In this document: piece after piece, positions 1 through 13,282 of the stretch
Layout of the letters: each line of letters begins with the position of its first letter
Position numbering within the stretch: position 1 is the stretch's first letter
Assembly (NCBI RefSeq): GCF_000695685.1
Contig: NZ_JFFR01000002.1
Location: 806,001 to 870,000 of the forward strand
DNA: 64,000 nt
Reading direction: 5' to 3'
Source of the DNA: Vibrio fortis
GTDB lineage: Bacteria; Pseudomonadota; Gammaproteobacteria; Enterobacterales; Vibrionaceae
Program-made: the position numbers and the translations under genes
Notes under the pieces: generated by a model
What the model saw: only the letters and a program-made list of their open reading frames with translations
The model's database searches: none
What the model was told of the DNA's origin: nothing

Positions 1-2563
1 AACCAGAAGGTTTGCCGTCGACTTCGGTTCGTACGTAGTTCTCTTTGGTCTTACGACTAAAGCGAACCACTGTTGGCTTACCGTCTGGGTCAGCAACAGG
101 TGCTGTCGTTAGGTATTGGAACTTCGGCGAGATTCTTTCTTTAAAGCGAACCAGCTCTTCCACTAATGGTGCACGCGTTTCACGTGATTTAGGGAAGTTG
201 CTTGCCGCCATAAATAGACCAGAGGCACCGTCACGCAGTACAAAGTACGCATCTGAGTTTTCACATGGAAGCTCAGGGAAGTGAACAGGGTCTTCTTTCG
301 GTGGCGCAACCTCACCGTTTTTCAGAATCTTACGTGTGTTCTTACAATCGTCGTTGGTACAGTCCATGTATTTACCGAAGCGACCGTTTTTCAGAACCAT
401 ATCTGAACCACACTTGTCACATTCAACAACAGGACCATCGTAGCCTTTAACTTTGAACTCGCCGTGCTCTACAACGTAACCATCACAGTTCGGGTTGTTA
501 CCACAAACGTGCATCTTACGCTTATCATCGATCAGGTAAGCGTCCATCGCTGTTTCACAAATAGGACAACGCTTCTTAGCTCGCAGTGCTGCGGTTTCAA
601 CGTCTTCTTCAAGAACATTGATAATGCCTTCTTCATCACCAAGGTTGATCGTTGTCTTACAACGCTCTTTTGGTGGCAATGCATAACCTGAACAGCCAAG
701 GAATACACCGGTAGAAGCAGTACGAATACCCATGTTACGGCCACACGTAGGACACTCAATATCAGTCTCTACGATGTGGTTTGGCTTCATACCGCCCGCA
801 GCTTCGTCAAGGTCCGCTTTTTCTAGATCACCGGTGAAGTCTGTAAAGAAGTTGTTTAGAACGCCTTTCCAGTTCGCTTCACCTTCCGCGATTTGGTCTA
901 ACTTCTGCTCCATACGAGCAGTAAAGTCATAGTTCATCAGGTCGTTAAAGCTCTGGTCGAGACGGTCAGTAACAATCTCACCCATTTTTTCAGCGTAGAA
1001 ACGACGCTGCTCAACCTTCACGTAGCCACGATCTTGGATCGTTGAGATGATTGATGCGTAAGTCGATGGTCGACCAATACCACGTTTTTCAAGCTCTTTA
1101 ACCAAAGCAGCTTCAGTGTAGCGTGCAGGTGGCTTAGTAAAGTGCTGCTTAGGATCAAGCGTCACAAGTTTAAGCTTATCGCCTAGCTCAACTGATGGCA
1201 GGATAGTGTCATCGTTCTTACCCATAGGGCGTTGTACACGAGTCCAACCATCAAACTTAAGGATACGCCCCTTAGCTTTCAGAGTGTACTCGTCTGCTTT
1301 TACACTGATTGTTGTTGAATCATATTGTGCTGGCGTCATTTGACACGCGACGAATTGATTCCAGATCAATGAGTACAGTTTGTGAGCATCAGCATCAACG
1401 CCTTTTAGGTCTTCAGACTTAACATCAACACTTGATGGACGGATTGCTTCGTGCGCCTCTTGTGCGCCCTCTTTGCTGCCGTAAACAAGTGGTTTAGCTG
1501 GTAAATACTTATCGCCAAACTCAGAGTTAATGTACTCACGCGCCATATCTACAGCTTCTGAGCTCAAGTTCGTCGAGTCAGTACGCATATACGTGATGTA
1601 ACCCGCTTCATAGAGTCGCTGAGCCAACATCATCGTCTTCTTAACGCCATAACCCAAGCGAGTACTCGCGGCTTGTTGTAGCGTCGACGTAATATAAGGT
1701 GCTGAAGGTTTGCTCTTAGTTGGGCGGTCTTCGCGCTTGCACACTTCGTATTCTGCTTTTTCTAGAATACTCAGTGCTGCTTTTGTCTGTTCTTCGTTTT
1801 CAGGCTTGAAAGCAACACCTGCTTTCTGAGCGACCTGAAGACGGAAATCTGTTTTGTCGCCTGTTTGCGTATCAGCGTGGATATCCCAGAACTCTTCTGG
1901 AATGAACGCGTTGATCTCGCGCTCACGCTCTACCAACAGCTTAACGGCTACCGACTGTACACGGCCTGCAGAAAGACCACGTGCTACTTTTTTCCAAAGT
2001 AGTGGCGAAACCATGAAGCCTACAACACGGTCCATGAATCGACGCGCTTGTTGAGCGTTTACGCCATCAATATTGAGCTCACCCGGAGTTTCGAACGCTT
2101 GTTGAATCGCGTTCTTAGTGATCTCGTTAAATACTACTCGTTTATATCTCGCTTCATCGCCACCGATGATCTCACGAAGGTGCCATGCGATAGCTTCTCC
2201 CTCGCGGTCCAAATCGGTTGCGAGATATACATGGTCTGCATTCTCAGCTAGCTTTTGGAGTTCAGCCACGACTTTTTCTTTGCCTGGCAGAACCTGATAG
2301 TTCGCTTCCCAATCTTTATATGGGTTGATACCCATCTTCTTGATGAGTGCTTTGCGATCTTTTTCTTTCTTGATACGAGCTTTCTCTTCTGGGCTCATAC
2401 CCTTTGTTGAAACAGCAGCCGCCTTCTTGCCTGTGCTTTGTCCCGCCGTTGGTAAGTCACGTACGTGACCTACACTCGACTTAACGACAAAGTCTTTGCC
2501 AAGATATTTATTGATAGTTTTTGCCTTGGCTGGCGACTCCACTATAACGAGCGATTTACCCAT
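1..2563 (-). CDS. topA: DNA topoisomerase I (3' end cut by window edge)
   Basis: Type IA topoisomerase that relaxes negative supercoils by single-strand passage. The minus-strand frame opens at 2563 with [17 protein letters not shown], the TOPRIM start of TopA, and continues with the acidic DLDREGEA motif and the YMRTDS segment that carries the catalytic tyrosine. Near the left edge the product contains paired-cysteine Topo_C4 zinc ribbons (a CTNDDC pair is visible), then the conserved [11 protein letters not shown] region. About 854 codons are visible; by comparison with E. coli TopA only some 15-20 C-terminal residues are missing. It is divergent from yciN, its neighbour in E. coli too. Confidence 0.97.
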   Translation of the reverse strand, partial: MGKSLVIVESPAKAKTINKYLGKDFVVKSSVGHVRDLPTAGQSTGKKAAAVSTKGMSPEEKARIKKEKDRKALIKKMGINPYKDWEANYQVLPGKEKVVAELQKLAENADHVYLATDLDREGEAIAWHLREIIGGDEARYKRVVFNEITKNAIQQAFETPGELNIDGVNAQQARRFMDRVVGFMVSPLLWKKVARGLSAGRVQSVAVKLLVEREREINAFIPEEFWDIHADTQTGDKTDFRLQVAQKAGVAFKPENEEQTKAALSILEKAEYEVCKREDRPTKSKPSAPYITSTLQQAASTRLGYGVKKTMMLAQRLYEAGYITYMRTDSTNLSSEAVDMAREYINSEFGDKYLPAKPLVYGSKEGAQEAHEAIRPSSVDVKSEDLKGVDADAHKLYSLIWNQFVACQMTPAQYDSTTISVKADEYTLKAKGRILKFDGWTRVQRPMGKNDDTILPSVELGDKLKLVTLDPKQHFTKPPARYTEAALVKELEKRGIGRPSTYASIISTIQDRGYVKVEQRRFYAEKMGEIVTDRLDQSFNDLMNYDFTARMEQKLDQIAEGEANWKGVLNNFFTDFTGDLEKADLDEAAGGMKPNHIVETDIECPTCGRNMGIRTASTGVFLGCSGYALPPKERCKTTINLGDEEGIINVLEEDVETAALRAKKRCPICETAMDAYLIDDKRKMHVCGNNPNCDGYVVEHGEFKVKGYDGPVVECDKCGSDMVLKNGRFGKYMDCTNDDCKNTRKILKNGEVAPPKEDPVHFPELPCENSDAYFVLRDGASGLFMAASNFPKSRETRAPLVEELVRFKERISPKFQYLTTAPVADPDGKPTVVRFSRKTKENYVRTEVDGKPSG

Positions 2564-3000
2564 ATTGACACTAACGTCCTTAATCACGATGCTTCAGCAC
2601 CAACAAATCAACTGTGGGCTTTTACGCATGATATTCTAAATTCATTGCTTCTTTTTTTACTATTGTGCGAGATTAAAAGAAGATCAACCGCTTTTTTCAA
2701 AATTGGATCTGATCGCTCGACAATTCAGCGACTCAGCTGAGAAAAGGGGCACAATAGGATTTGAGACTAAAGTACAATCAAACCGTACTTCAAAACGCCT
2801 GTTTTTCAAGCTTCTTATATAAACGGGGTCATACTAATCTTGTCTATGTTTCAATGGCGAGCCCTGTTCAATTATTTTTGTCATAAATCACAAAATATCG
2901 AACATAAAATCGAAAACTCCTATTCGACTTGGGGTCAGGTCATTGAATTTCTACTCTGTCGCTCTAAACTCCATCTATCCATCGTTATTAGAGAATCTCA
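2564..3000. other. Intergenic region between topA and yciN
   Basis: This 437-bp divergent region must hold the topA promoter and the yciN promoter. No open reading frame with a credible ribosome binding site was found. A short inverted repeat, AAGTAC/GTACTT, lies near 2770-2790. The phrase GGGGTCAGGTCATTGAA near 2931-2947 resembles repeat-associated sequence seen in other gammaproteobacteria, but no second copy is evident here. Confidence 0.5.
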
Positions 3001-3246
3001 ATGAGTAAACAAGCAATCACAGAGTTCGACCTTCTGCTTATCGCAAACCAAGTCATTCAATCTCACGCTAACTATATAGAGGGAATGCGCGCAGATAGCG
3101 TTACAGAGAAAGATGATGTATTAGTATTCAAAGGCGAATACTTCTTGGACGGCAATGGTCTACCGACCGAAAATACCACCGCAGTATTCAACATGTTCAA
3201 GTACCTAGCGCACCACCTGTCTAAAGAGTTCACACTACAACAATAG
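3001..3246 (+). CDS. yciN: YciN family protein (DUF2498)
   Basis: An 81-residue protein very similar along its whole length to E. coli YciN; shared landmarks are the VLVFKGEYFLDGNGLPT block and the AVFNMFKYLAHHLS helix. The family has no established biochemical role. As in E. coli it sits beside topA and is divergent from it. The gene ends in a shared bidirectional terminator with aroA. Small, soluble, no signal peptide. Confidence 0.93.
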   Translation: MSKQAITEFDLLLIANQVIQSHANYIEGMRADSVTEKDDVLVFKGEYFLDGNGLPTENTTAVFNMFKYLAHHLSKEFTLQQ

Positions 3247-3322
3247 CGCTCCAATAGAAAAATAGAGCTCTAACAAAAGCGGCTTCAGATAAGTCGACAT
3301 AGACAGAGCCACACTACCAAAT

Positions 3323-3350
3323 AAAAAGCTTGCCCTTGAGCAAGCTTTTT
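3323..3350. terminator. Bidirectional terminator yciN / aroA
   Basis: Perfect 11-bp hairpin, AAAAAGCTTGC / GCAAGCTTTTT, with loop CCTTGA. The A and T flanks give a U-run on either strand, so it serves both convergent genes. Confidence 0.9.
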
Positions 3351-3364
3351 TGATTTCCAATGAA

Positions 3365-4645
3365 CTACTGGCTAAGCATTTTCAACTTGTCAAAGTAGTC
3401 TGGGAAAGTCTTCGACGTACAACCAGGATCGTTAATCGTCACTGGGGTATCGCTCAGCGCAACCAAAGAGAAACACATTGCCATGCGGTGATCGTCGTAC
3501 GTATCGATTGCCGCATGTTTAAGCTCAGAAACAGGCTGAACAATGATGTAGTCCTCACCCTCTTCCACTTCTGCACCTACTTTACGTAGTTCTGTCGCCA
3601 TTGCAGCAAGACGATCGGTCTCCTTTACGCGCCAGTTGTATACATTGCGAATCGCCGTTGTACCTTCAGCAAACAGGGCTGTAGTTGCAATCGTCATCGC
3701 GGCATCAGGAATATGGTTGTAATCCATATCAATACCTTTTAACTGACCAACACGAGAGATAACGTAATCGTCGCCCCACTCAATCTCAGCACCCATTTTT
3801 TCGAGTGCGTCTGCAAACTGAATATCACCTTGGATACTGTTTTTACCAATACCCGTTACCTTGATCTCACCACCTTTGATCGCTGCAGCAGCTAGGAAGT
3901 AAGATGCTGATGAGGCATCACCTTCTACAAGGAAATCGCCCGGCGCAACGTATTGCTGGCCAGTTGGGATAACGAACTCTTGATAGTCGTTGTTAATCAC
4001 ATCAACACCGAACTGTTTCATGATATGTAGAGTAATGTCGATGTAAGGCTTAGATACCAGCTCACCTTCAATCTTGATGGTGATTTCACCCTCAGCTAAA
4101 GGTGCAGCCATTAGAAAAGCTGTTAGGAATTGGCTAGAGATCGAACCGTCAATTGATACGGTACCGCTCTTCAAGCCCGTGCCTTTGATTTTCAATGGCG
4201 GGTAGTTTTCATTTTCTAAATATTCAACGTCAGCGCCAGCTTCTCGTAGAGCAGTCACTAAGTGGCCAATCGGGCGCTCTTTCATGCGCGGCTCACCCGT
4301 CAATACGTATTCACCAGAACCTAAACATAGTGCTGCTGCAAGTGGACGCATCGCCGTGCCCGCGTTACCAAGAAACAGTTCTAACGCCTCTTGGCTTGCG
4401 AATGCACCACCAAGACCTTCAACTTCACAAACCGTTTTGTCATCTGACAGTTGGTAGCTAACACCTAGCTTAGTTAAAGCATTCAGCATATGACGAATAT
4501 CGTCACTGTCTAGAAGGTTAGTTAGGCGTGTTTTGCCACTCGAAAGTGCTGCAAGTAGCAACGCTCGGTTAGAAACACTTTTTGAGCCAGGTAGGTTAAC
4601 TTCCCCACTCACTTTTTGTATTGGTTGTAACGTAAGGCTTTCCAT
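3365..4645 (-). CDS. aroA: 3-phosphoshikimate 1-carboxyvinyltransferase (EPSP synthase)
   Basis: Sixth step of the shikimate pathway: transfers enolpyruvyl from PEP to shikimate-3-phosphate. The 426-residue protein has the class I signatures: the N-terminal [17 protein letters not shown], the PEP-binding [17 protein letters not shown], the [10 protein letters not shown] segment, and the C-terminal [15 protein letters not shown] and [14 protein letters not shown]. Length is the usual one. It is transcribed alone here, convergent with yciN. In many enterics aroA follows serC; that gene is not next to it here. Confidence 0.98.
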   Translation of the reverse strand: MESLTLQPIQKVSGEVNLPGSKSVSNRALLLAALSSGKTRLTNLLDSDDIRHMLNALTKLGVSYQLSDDKTVCEVEGLGGAFASQEALELFLGNAGTAMRPLAAALCLGSGEYVLTGEPRMKERPIGHLVTALREAGADVEYLENENYPPLKIKGTGLKSGTVSIDGSISSQFLTAFLMAAPLAEGEITIKIEGELVSKPYIDITLHIMKQFGVDVINNDYQEFVIPTGQQYVAPGDFLVEGDASSASYFLAAAAIKGGEIKVTGIGKNSIQGDIQFADALEKMGAEIEWGDDYVISRVGQLKGIDMDYNHIPDAAMTIATTALFAEGTTAIRNVYNWRVKETDRLAAMATELRKVGAEVEEGEDYIIVQPVSELKHAAIDTYDDHRMAMCFSLVALSDTPVTINDPGCTSKTFPDYFDKLKMLSQ

Positions 4646-4808
4646 TAAATCTATTTAATCCTTGTATCACCTGACTGACCGTCTTCGATTTATTTTCAGG
4701 CGATGAATAATTCTTCGTAATTGCAGACTAACGAACTTTTTCGATGAACTCCAGAGCAAATCGACCAGAAAAACCTCAATCAGTCACCAAACGAAGTGTA
4801 ATTTCAAA

Positions 4809-5264
4809 CTAGTACGCTAGATCAACACGTACACCGTCTGAGAAGTACAGAATTCTTACGTCATCACCGCGAGAGAAAAGCATCGAGCTGTCGACATCTT
4901 GAATGATATTGATCAGCTTATTGTCGTCGGTTTTCACCAATAACTCGACAAGCTTATACTCAACTCGATATTGAGTATTGGCTCTGTTTCTTGCGATACC
5001 TGCGCCCGCCACTGCACCGACGGCTGTCGCCACTTCTTTACCGGTACCGCCACCAAACTGGTTACCAATCAAACCACCAATAGCCGCGCCAAGCAGCGTT
5101 TCCCAACCATTGGCTTTTGACTCTACAATCTCCTGTTGAGTGATATAACGCACGGTATCAATCTCACCATACACAACCTCATTGACCGGTCGAGCTTGAT
5201 TCCTGTTATAGGCTGCATTTGCTATAAGAGGCAAAAACAGTAAAATCCAAAGCAATTTCTTCAT
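4809..5264 (-). CDS. Glycine-zipper 2TM domain protein, exported
   Basis: A 151-residue protein starting MKKLLWILLFLPLIANA, a clear Sec signal peptide; this ATG at 5264 was chosen over an upstream in-frame start because it places the signal peptide at the N-terminus. The centre (residues about 50-80) holds a glycine zipper (GAAIGGLIGNQFGGGTGKE, then AVGAVAGAGIA), typical of the Rickettsia 17 kDa antigen/SlyB-like envelope proteins that insert in or span a membrane. No lipobox cysteine is present, so it is probably periplasmic or membrane-bound rather than a lipoprotein. The exact function is unknown. It is divergent from aat with only 50 bp between. Confidence 0.8.
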   Translation of the reverse strand: MKKLLWILLFLPLIANAAYNRNQARPVNEVVYGEIDTVRYITQQEIVESKANGWETLLGAAIGGLIGNQFGGGTGKEVATAVGAVAGAGIARNRANTQYRVEYKLVELLVKTDDNKLINIIQDVDSSMLFSRGDDVRILYFSDGVRVDLAY

Positions 5265-5314
5265 GACAACACTCCTAACGACCTTTGGTCTATGTGAATC
5301 TATAAGCGATAGCA

Positions 5315-6028
5315 ATGACTATATACTTAACAGAGTTGGATACTACTAGTATAGAATTCCCTTCACCATTTGAAGCGCTTGATGATCCAAACGGATTACT
5401 GGCTTTTGGTGGCGACCTTTCTCCTGCGCGTATTCTCAATGCATATAGTCATGGCATTTTTCCATGGTACGGACCTGGCGAGCCTATCCTTTGGTGGAGC
5501 CCAGCTCCGCGAGCCGTATTTAATCCTAAGACATTTCAACCGGCTAAAAGTCTCAAAAAATTTCAGCGTAAACACAAGTATCGTGTAAGCATCAACCAAG
5601 CCACCGACAAAGTGATTGGCCTATGTTCATCGCTACGCCCCGCTGAAGAGACATGGTTAAACCAAGATATGCAGTGCTCTTACATCGAACTGGCGAAAAT
5701 GGGACATTGTCACTCCGTTGAAGTGTGGAACGAAGACGAGTTGGTCGGTGGTTTGTATGGCATCCTTCGTGGTGAGCTTTTTTGTGGTGAGTCGATGTTT
5801 AGTACTCAGACCAACGCGTCGAAGATCGCCCTATGGTACTTTTGCCGTCACTTCTCACAACATGGCGGACAACTGATTGATTGCCAAGTAATGAACCCTC
5901 ATTTGGAGTCGCTCGGTGCAATGGAGATCGAAAGAGAGACTTTTCTAGAATCTCTGTCATTATTAAAAGAGCGTTCTATTGCAGCAGAGTGCTTTCAACC
6001 ACAATGGCTCGAGGATTGTTCGGAATGA
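5315..6028 (+). CDS. aat: Leucyl/phenylalanyl-tRNA--protein transferase
   Basis: N-degron pathway enzyme: transfers Leu or Phe from aminoacyl-tRNA to proteins with N-terminal Arg or Lys, marking them for ClpS-ClpAP. The 237-residue product matches E. coli Aat in length and in its motifs: FPSPFEALDDPNGLLAFGGDLSP, GIFPWYGPGEPILWWSP, ELFCGESMFS and LIDCQVMNPHLESLGA. It overlaps bpt by 4 bases (ATGA), so the two N-degron transferases are translationally coupled. Confidence 0.98.
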   Translation: MTIYLTELDTTSIEFPSPFEALDDPNGLLAFGGDLSPARILNAYSHGIFPWYGPGEPILWWSPAPRAVFNPKTFQPAKSLKKFQRKHKYRVSINQATDKVIGLCSSLRPAEETWLNQDMQCSYIELAKMGHCHSVEVWNEDELVGGLYGILRGELFCGESMFSTQTNASKIALWYFCRHFSQHGGQLIDCQVMNPHLESLGAMEIERETFLESLSLLKERSIAAECFQPQWLEDCSE

Positions 6029-6723
6029 GTTCAGGCTTACATCAGATCAGAATCGGATTAACCGATAATCATAGTTGTAGCTACCTACCAGAGCGGCAAG
6101 AGCGTGTGGCTGTTACTCTCGACGAACACATGCACACACCTGATAACTATGAAGTTCTATTGGCCAACGGTTTCCGTCGCAGTGGCGCAACCATATACAA
6201 ACCTCATTGCGATAATTGCTCTTCGTGTCACGCATTGAGGTTATCCATTCCAGAGATACAGCTTTCGAAAAGCCAGAAGCGTCTTCTAAATAAAGCCAAG
6301 TCATTTAAGTGGGTCATGAAACCGCAAATGGATGAGGCGTGGTTTGACCTGTATAGCCGTTATATTACCGCTCGCCATCGTTCAGGAACTATGTATCCAC
6401 CGAAAAAAGATGAATTTTTGCAGTTTTCAAAAAACGATTGGTTAAATACTCAATATTTACACATCTACCAAGATGAAAAATTGGTGGCGATTGCCGTTAC
6501 TGATGTGATGAGTCAAAGCACCAGTGCGTTTTATACCTTTTTCGACCCTGAGATCGATTTATCGCTAGGCACACTGGGAGTTTTGTTTCAAATTCAACAT
6601 GCTCAACAACTCCAAAAACAGTGGCTTTATTTGGGTTATCAAATCGACGAATGCCCCGCTATGAACTATAAAGTGCGATTTCAACGTCATCAAAGGCTAG
6701 TAAATCAAGTGTGGCAAGGGTAG
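6025..6723 (+). CDS. bpt: Aspartate/glutamate leucyltransferase (bacterial R-transferase homologue)
   Basis: Bpt attaches Leu to proteins beginning with Asp or Glu, making ClpS substrates; family homologous to eukaryotic Ate1. The start MSSGLHQIRIGLTDNHSCSYL at 6025 overlaps the aat stop (ATGA); a longer in-frame extension back to 5881 lies inside aat and is rejected. The 232-residue protein has the N-terminal CSYLPER element, the CDNCSSCHALRL cysteine cluster and the C-terminal YLGYQIDECPAMNYK motif. This is a Vibrio-type pairing; E. coli lacks bpt. Confidence 0.95.
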   Translation: MSSGLHQIRIGLTDNHSCSYLPERQERVAVTLDEHMHTPDNYEVLLANGFRRSGATIYKPHCDNCSSCHALRLSIPEIQLSKSQKRLLNKAKSFKWVMKPQMDEAWFDLYSRYITARHRSGTMYPPKKDEFLQFSKNDWLNTQYLHIYQDEKLVAIAVTDVMSQSTSAFYTFFDPEIDLSLGTLGVLFQIQHAQQLQKQWLYLGYQIDECPAMNYKVRFQRHQRLVNQVWQG

Positions 6724-6805
6724 AATACGCCACAACTTTACATAATTTGATTTTGACGGCACAATCATCGCCGTTGAAAACCGCCAAATGTCGAAAGAGG
6801 ATTAG

Positions 6806-7024
<219 letters not shown>

Positions 7025-7051
7025 TGTCTCATTAGTGAATACGATAAGAAG

Positions 7052-7074
7052 CGGAGCCTAGTGCTCCGTTTTTT
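7052..7074 (+). terminator. infA terminator
   Basis: CGGAGC / GCTCCG stem with loop CTAGT followed by six T residues, 28 bp after the infA stop. Confidence 0.88.
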
Positions 7075-7157
7075 ATTGCCTGACATTTAGCGCTTTGCCT
7101 TAACCACTTTTCTCTATCTTTCTCCGTCTCTCTTCGTATTTCGTATCTTCAAAACAT

Positions 7158-7188
7158 AAAAAAACGCACGACCGAAGCCGTACGTTTT
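7158..7188 (-). terminator. clpA terminator
   Basis: Imperfect hairpin AAAACGCACGACCG / CGTACGTTTT around a CGAAGC loop. Read on the minus strand it ends in seven T residues. It lies 27 bp after the clpA stop. Confidence 0.8.
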
Positions 7189-7214
7189 AGATTGATGTTT
7201 ATAAAAGAGAATGA

Positions 7215-9485
7215 CTAGTGCATCACTTCTTCTTTCGCACCAACGTAGCTAAATTGAAGCTCATCTTTCTTCAGCGTTACTTTCACAGTACCACCGTCAA
7301 CTAAACTACCAAACAGCAATTCATTTGCCAGAGGCTTCTTAAGCTGCTCTTGAATCACACGCCCCATTGGACGAGCACCCATCGCTTTGTCGTAACCTTT
7401 CTCAGCTAACCAGTGACGAGCATCTTCTGATACTTCCAGAGACACGCCACGAGCGTCTAGCTGAACTTGTAATTCAACAATGAACTTATCAACCACTTGG
7501 CTAATCACAGTCGGATCTAAGCTGTTAAACCAGATGATATTATCAAGACGATTGCGGAACTCTGGAGTGAACACTTTCTTGATTGCACCCATCGCATCTG
7601 GCGCGTGATCTTGCTGGATCAAGCCGATCGATTTCTTCTCTGTTTCAGCCACACCCGCGTTGGTTGTCATCACTAGGATCACGTTACGGAAATCCGCTTT
7701 ACGTCCGTTGTTATCCGTTAGAGTACCGTTATCCATTACCTGCAGTAGTAAGTTAAAGATATCAGGATGCGCTTTCTCGATCTCGTCTAGCAGTACAACA
7801 GAGTGAGGGTTTTTGATAACCGCATCTGTCAATAGACCGCCTTGATCATAACCAACATAACCAGGAGGCGCACCAATCAAACGGCTCACCGAGTGACGCT
7901 CACCGTATTCAGACATATCAAAACGCAGTAGCTCAATACCCATCAGTTTCGATAGTTGTACTGTCACTTCCGTTTTACCTACGCCTGTTGGGCCAGCGAA
8001 CAGGAATGAACCTACTGGTTTGTTATCTGCACCTAGACCCGCACGTGTAAGCTTAATCGCCTCACTCAATGCATCGATTGCCGTATCTTGACCAAACACC
8101 AACATTTTCATACGGTCATCTAGGTTTTGCAGAATGTCTTTGTCCGAAGAAGAGACAGACTTCTCAGGGATACGAGCCATCTTAGCAACCATAGACTCAA
8201 TATCAGCAACGCTAACCGTTTTCTTACGGCGGCTTGCTGGAGCTAGGCGACTACGAGCACCCGCTTCATCAATAACGTCAATTGCCTTATCAGGAAGGTG
8301 GCGTTCATTAATATATTTAGCCGATAACTCTACTGCAGCACGCAGCGCTTTATTGGTATAGCGAACCTCGTGATGCGCTTCGTACTTAGGCTTAAGACCA
8401 ATAAGGATCTTAGTTGTGTCATCAAGTGATGGCTCAACAATATCAATTTTTTGGAAGCGGCGAGACAATGCACGCTCTTTCTCAAAAATACTACTGTACT
8501 CTTGATAAGTCGTTGAACCAATGCAACGTAACTTACCGCTACTCAGTAGAGGTTTAATTAAGTTTGCTGCATCTACTTGGCCGCCCGATGCTGCTCCTGC
8601 ACCGATAATGGTGTGGATCTCATCGATGAATAGGATTGCGTCTTCTTCTTTCTCTAGCTGTTTCAGAATCGCTTTAAAACGCTTCTCAAAGTCACCACGG
8701 TATTTAGTACCCGCAAGTAGAGAACCAATATCCAATGAGTAGATAACGCTGCTTTGAATCACTTCGGGCACCTGGCCTTCTACAATTCTCCACGCAAGAC
8801 CTTCAGCAATCGCAGTTTTACCTACGCCTGCTTCACCAACGAGTAGAGGGTTGTTTTTACGACGACGGCATAGTACTTGGATTGTGCGTTCTAGCTCTTT
8901 ATCACGACCAATCAGTGGATCGATGTTACCTTTCTTCGCCACTTCGTTAAGGTTAGTCGCAAAATTTTCAAGTCTGTCTTCTGAACTCGCCTCTTCTGCA
9001 TTTTCAGCACCAAACGAGTCAGACGATGAAGCACTATCGCCTTCATTACTTGCTTTGGTGATGCCGTGAGAAATAAAGTTAACAATATCTAAGCGACTGA
9101 TATCGTTCTTCTTCAACAGGTAAGCTGCGTGAGACTCTTGCTCACTAAAGATAGCAACCAAAACATTAGCACCGGTTACTTCGCTGCGACCCGATGATTG
9201 AACATGGAAAACAGCACGCTGCAGTACGCGCTGGAAACTAAGTGTTGGCTGAGTTTCACGCGTTTCGTCGCTTTCTGGGATAAGAGGAGTGGTTTGATCG
9301 ATGAAGATATCGAGTTCGTTACGCAAGGCATCAAGATCGGCTTGGCATGCCAATAACGCTTCCTTAGCCGCATCATTTTCTAATAATGCAAGTAGGAGGT
9401 GCTCGACAGTCATAAACTCATGTCGCTTTTCTCGCGCTCGAGCAAAAGCGCCATTCAAGCTTGATTCTAATTCTTTATTCAGCAT
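7215..9485 (-). CDS. clpA: ATP-dependent Clp protease ATPase subunit ClpA
   Basis: Hexameric AAA+ unfoldase that feeds substrates to ClpP. The 756-residue protein has the N-domain repeats that bind ClpS (residues 1-145), D1 with Walker A GEAGVGKT at 217-224 and the LFIDEIH Walker B, and D2 with Walker A GPTGVGKT and [11 protein letters not shown]. The ClpP-docking IGL loop is present (KKSIGL). An AGGAGGT Shine-Dalgarno lies just before the start, and clpS is 42 bp upstream on the same strand, so clpS-clpA form an operon. Confidence 0.98.
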   Translation of the reverse strand: MLNKELESSLNGAFARAREKRHEFMTVEHLLLALLENDAAKEALLACQADLDALRNELDIFIDQTTPLIPESDETRETQPTLSFQRVLQRAVFHVQSSGRSEVTGANVLVAIFSEQESHAAYLLKKNDISRLDIVNFISHGITKASNEGDSASSSDSFGAENAEEASSEDRLENFATNLNEVAKKGNIDPLIGRDKELERTIQVLCRRRKNNPLLVGEAGVGKTAIAEGLAWRIVEGQVPEVIQSSVIYSLDIGSLLAGTKYRGDFEKRFKAILKQLEKEEDAILFIDEIHTIIGAGAASGGQVDAANLIKPLLSSGKLRCIGSTTYQEYSSIFEKERALSRRFQKIDIVEPSLDDTTKILIGLKPKYEAHHEVRYTNKALRAAVELSAKYINERHLPDKAIDVIDEAGARSRLAPASRRKKTVSVADIESMVAKMARIPEKSVSSSDKDILQNLDDRMKMLVFGQDTAIDALSEAIKLTRAGLGADNKPVGSFLFAGPTGVGKTEVTVQLSKLMGIELLRFDMSEYGERHSVSRLIGAPPGYVGYDQGGLLTDAVIKNPHSVVLLDEIEKAHPDIFNLLLQVMDNGTLTDNNGRKADFRNVILVMTTNAGVAETEKKSIGLIQQDHAPDAMGAIKKVFTPEFRNRLDNIIWFNSLDPTVISQVVDKFIVELQVQLDARGVSLEVSEDARHWLAEKGYDKAMGARPMGRVIQEQLKKPLANELLFGSLVDGGTVKVTLKKDELQFSYVGAKEEVMH

Positions 9486-9527
9486 AAGTACCTCCTAAGG
9501 GAACAACAGTGTTGTCCGAACAAGTCT

Positions 9528-9848
9528 TTAAGCTTGCTCCATTGTACATAGTAGCGGATGCTCATTTTCCTTTGAATACATCGTCACTTGCGCTACTTTT
9601 GTTTCCGCTATCTCTGCGCTGTAAGTCCCACAGATAGCTTTACCTTCATAATGAACCTTGAGCATAATTTCCGTTGCTTTCTCGATATCTAGTGAGAAGA
9701 ATCGCTCTAGGATCTCGATTACAAAGTCCATTGGCGTGTAATCATCGTTATTAAGTACGACGTTATACATTGCCGGTGGCTTAACTTTCGTTTTTTCTTT
9801 CTCCAGTAAATCAGAGCCTGGAGCCGCCCATTCAAAGTTTCTACTCAT
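9528..9848 (-). CDS. clpS: ClpAP adaptor protein ClpS
   Basis: The 106-residue N-recognin binds N-terminal Leu, Phe, Tyr and Trp residues and delivers the substrate to ClpA. The core shows [24 protein letters not shown] and the [19 protein letters not shown] helix; these form the hydrophobic pocket and the ClpA-binding surface. It is the first gene of the clpS-clpA operon and divergent from cspD, as in E. coli. Confidence 0.98.
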   Translation of the reverse strand: MSRNFEWAAPGSDLLEKEKTKVKPPAMYNVVLNNDDYTPMDFVIEILERFFSLDIEKATEIMLKVHYEGKAICGTYSAEIAETKVAQVTMYSKENEHPLLCTMEQA

Positions 9849-10393
9849 GTTAGCTTTGCTAAGGTTATTTTTGGAAATCGGACATGTGCGATACTTAAAT
9901 CTACCACATTCACCGTTTAGGGTGTACTAAGAAACGGTGTTAGAAAACGAGACCAAAAATCAAACCCATACATTGAGCCTAATCCACCATTTACCTTGCT
10001 GCAAATAAAAGATGCCTATTGCGTCGATTAACATATGTGATTGATTAAAAAGGCAGCATAAACATACGCAAAACAAATATTTGCGCCCTTAAGTTACAAA
10101 CAAGTTAATAAATAGTTCAGATTCTCAGGTGTGATTTGTTATTAAAAATGATCAATTTTCTACCAATTTGCTATTGACTGTGCTCAATCATTAGCTACAT
10201 TGGAGCTAAAAGGTTTTTTTACATTAAAATTTAACAACACGGAATAATTACGCAAGGCAGCGATATTTCATGTCAGCAATGTAGAAGTTCAGAACAATGA
10301 CGATAATTTTCGTCGTTTCAGAATCGTATCAATGACACTTTTTAAAGTTGATATAAACAACATCAGTAACAAAATGCATGAGGGATGTATAGC
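9849..10393. other. Divergent regulatory region clpS / cspD
   Basis: This 545-bp AT-rich stretch holds no supported gene. A dyad CACCGTTT / AAACGGTG (9911-9918 and 9932-9939, 13-base spacer) lies 63-91 bp upstream of the clpS start. A small hairpin GACGA / TCGTC (10299-10303 and 10310-10314) lies in what would be the cspD leader. The remainder must carry both promoters; I could not fix their -10 and -35 elements. Confidence 0.5.
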
Positions 10394-10615
10394 ATGGCTA
10401 CAGGTACAGTAAAATGGTTTAACAATGCCAAAGGGTTTGGTTTCATTTGTCCAGAAGGTGAAGAAGGTGACATTTTTGCTCACTATTCAACGATACAGAT
10501 GGAGGGTTACCGTACACTCAAGGCGGGGCAACAAGTCGATTACGAAGTTGAAAGCGGCCCGAAAGGCTCACACGCAAGCTCCGTAGTACCGGTAGAAACT
10601 AGCCAAACAAAGTAG
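10394..10615 (+). CDS. cspD: Cold shock-like protein CspD
   Basis: A 73-residue single-stranded nucleic acid binding protein with both RNP motifs (KGFGFI and DIFAHY). The start MATGTVKWFNNAKGFGF at 10394 was chosen over an upstream ATG three codons away because it matches the family N-terminus. The position divergent from clpS-clpA identifies it as CspD, which in E. coli is induced in stationary phase and inhibits DNA replication. It is followed by a strong terminator. Confidence 0.93.
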   Translation: MATGTVKWFNNAKGFGFICPEGEEGDIFAHYSTIQMEGYRTLKAGQQVDYEVESGPKGSHASSVVPVETSQTK

Positions 10616-10641
10616 TCGCTATTCATTTACTGCTCTTATCT

Positions 10642-10671
10642 AAAACGCCCTGTTTAAAACAGGGCGTTTTT
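10642..10671 (+). terminator. cspD terminator
   Basis: Near-perfect palindrome, AAAACGCCCTGTTT / AAACAGGGCGTTTT, followed by T residues. Confidence 0.9.
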
Positions 10672-10682
10672 GTATGTGCAAT

Positions 10683-10709
10683 AAAAAACGCCCCTAGCGG
10701 AGCGTTTTT
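10683..10709 (-). terminator. icd terminator
   Basis: AAAAACGC / GCGTTTTT stem, with an inner CC/GG pair and one unpaired base on each side. The U-run on the minus strand serves icd, which ends 30 bp away. Confidence 0.82.
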
Positions 10710-10739
10710 AAACAAGATTTAGATTACTCTAAATAATAA

Positions 10740-13282
<2,543 letters not shown>

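Noticed and set aside
532-759. 75-codon minus-strand frame and other frames inside topA
   Set aside because: They are alternative frames of the topA coding region, which is supported along its whole length by motifs.
2820-2950. Remnant of a repeat-associated transposase region upstream of yciN
   Set aside because: GGGGTCAGGTC resembles sequence seen near such transposases, but there is no coding remnant or second copy in the window.
7025-7214. Serine tRNA gene between infA and clpA, as in enterics
   Set aside because: The interval contains only two terminator hairpins and no cloverleaf-forming sequence.
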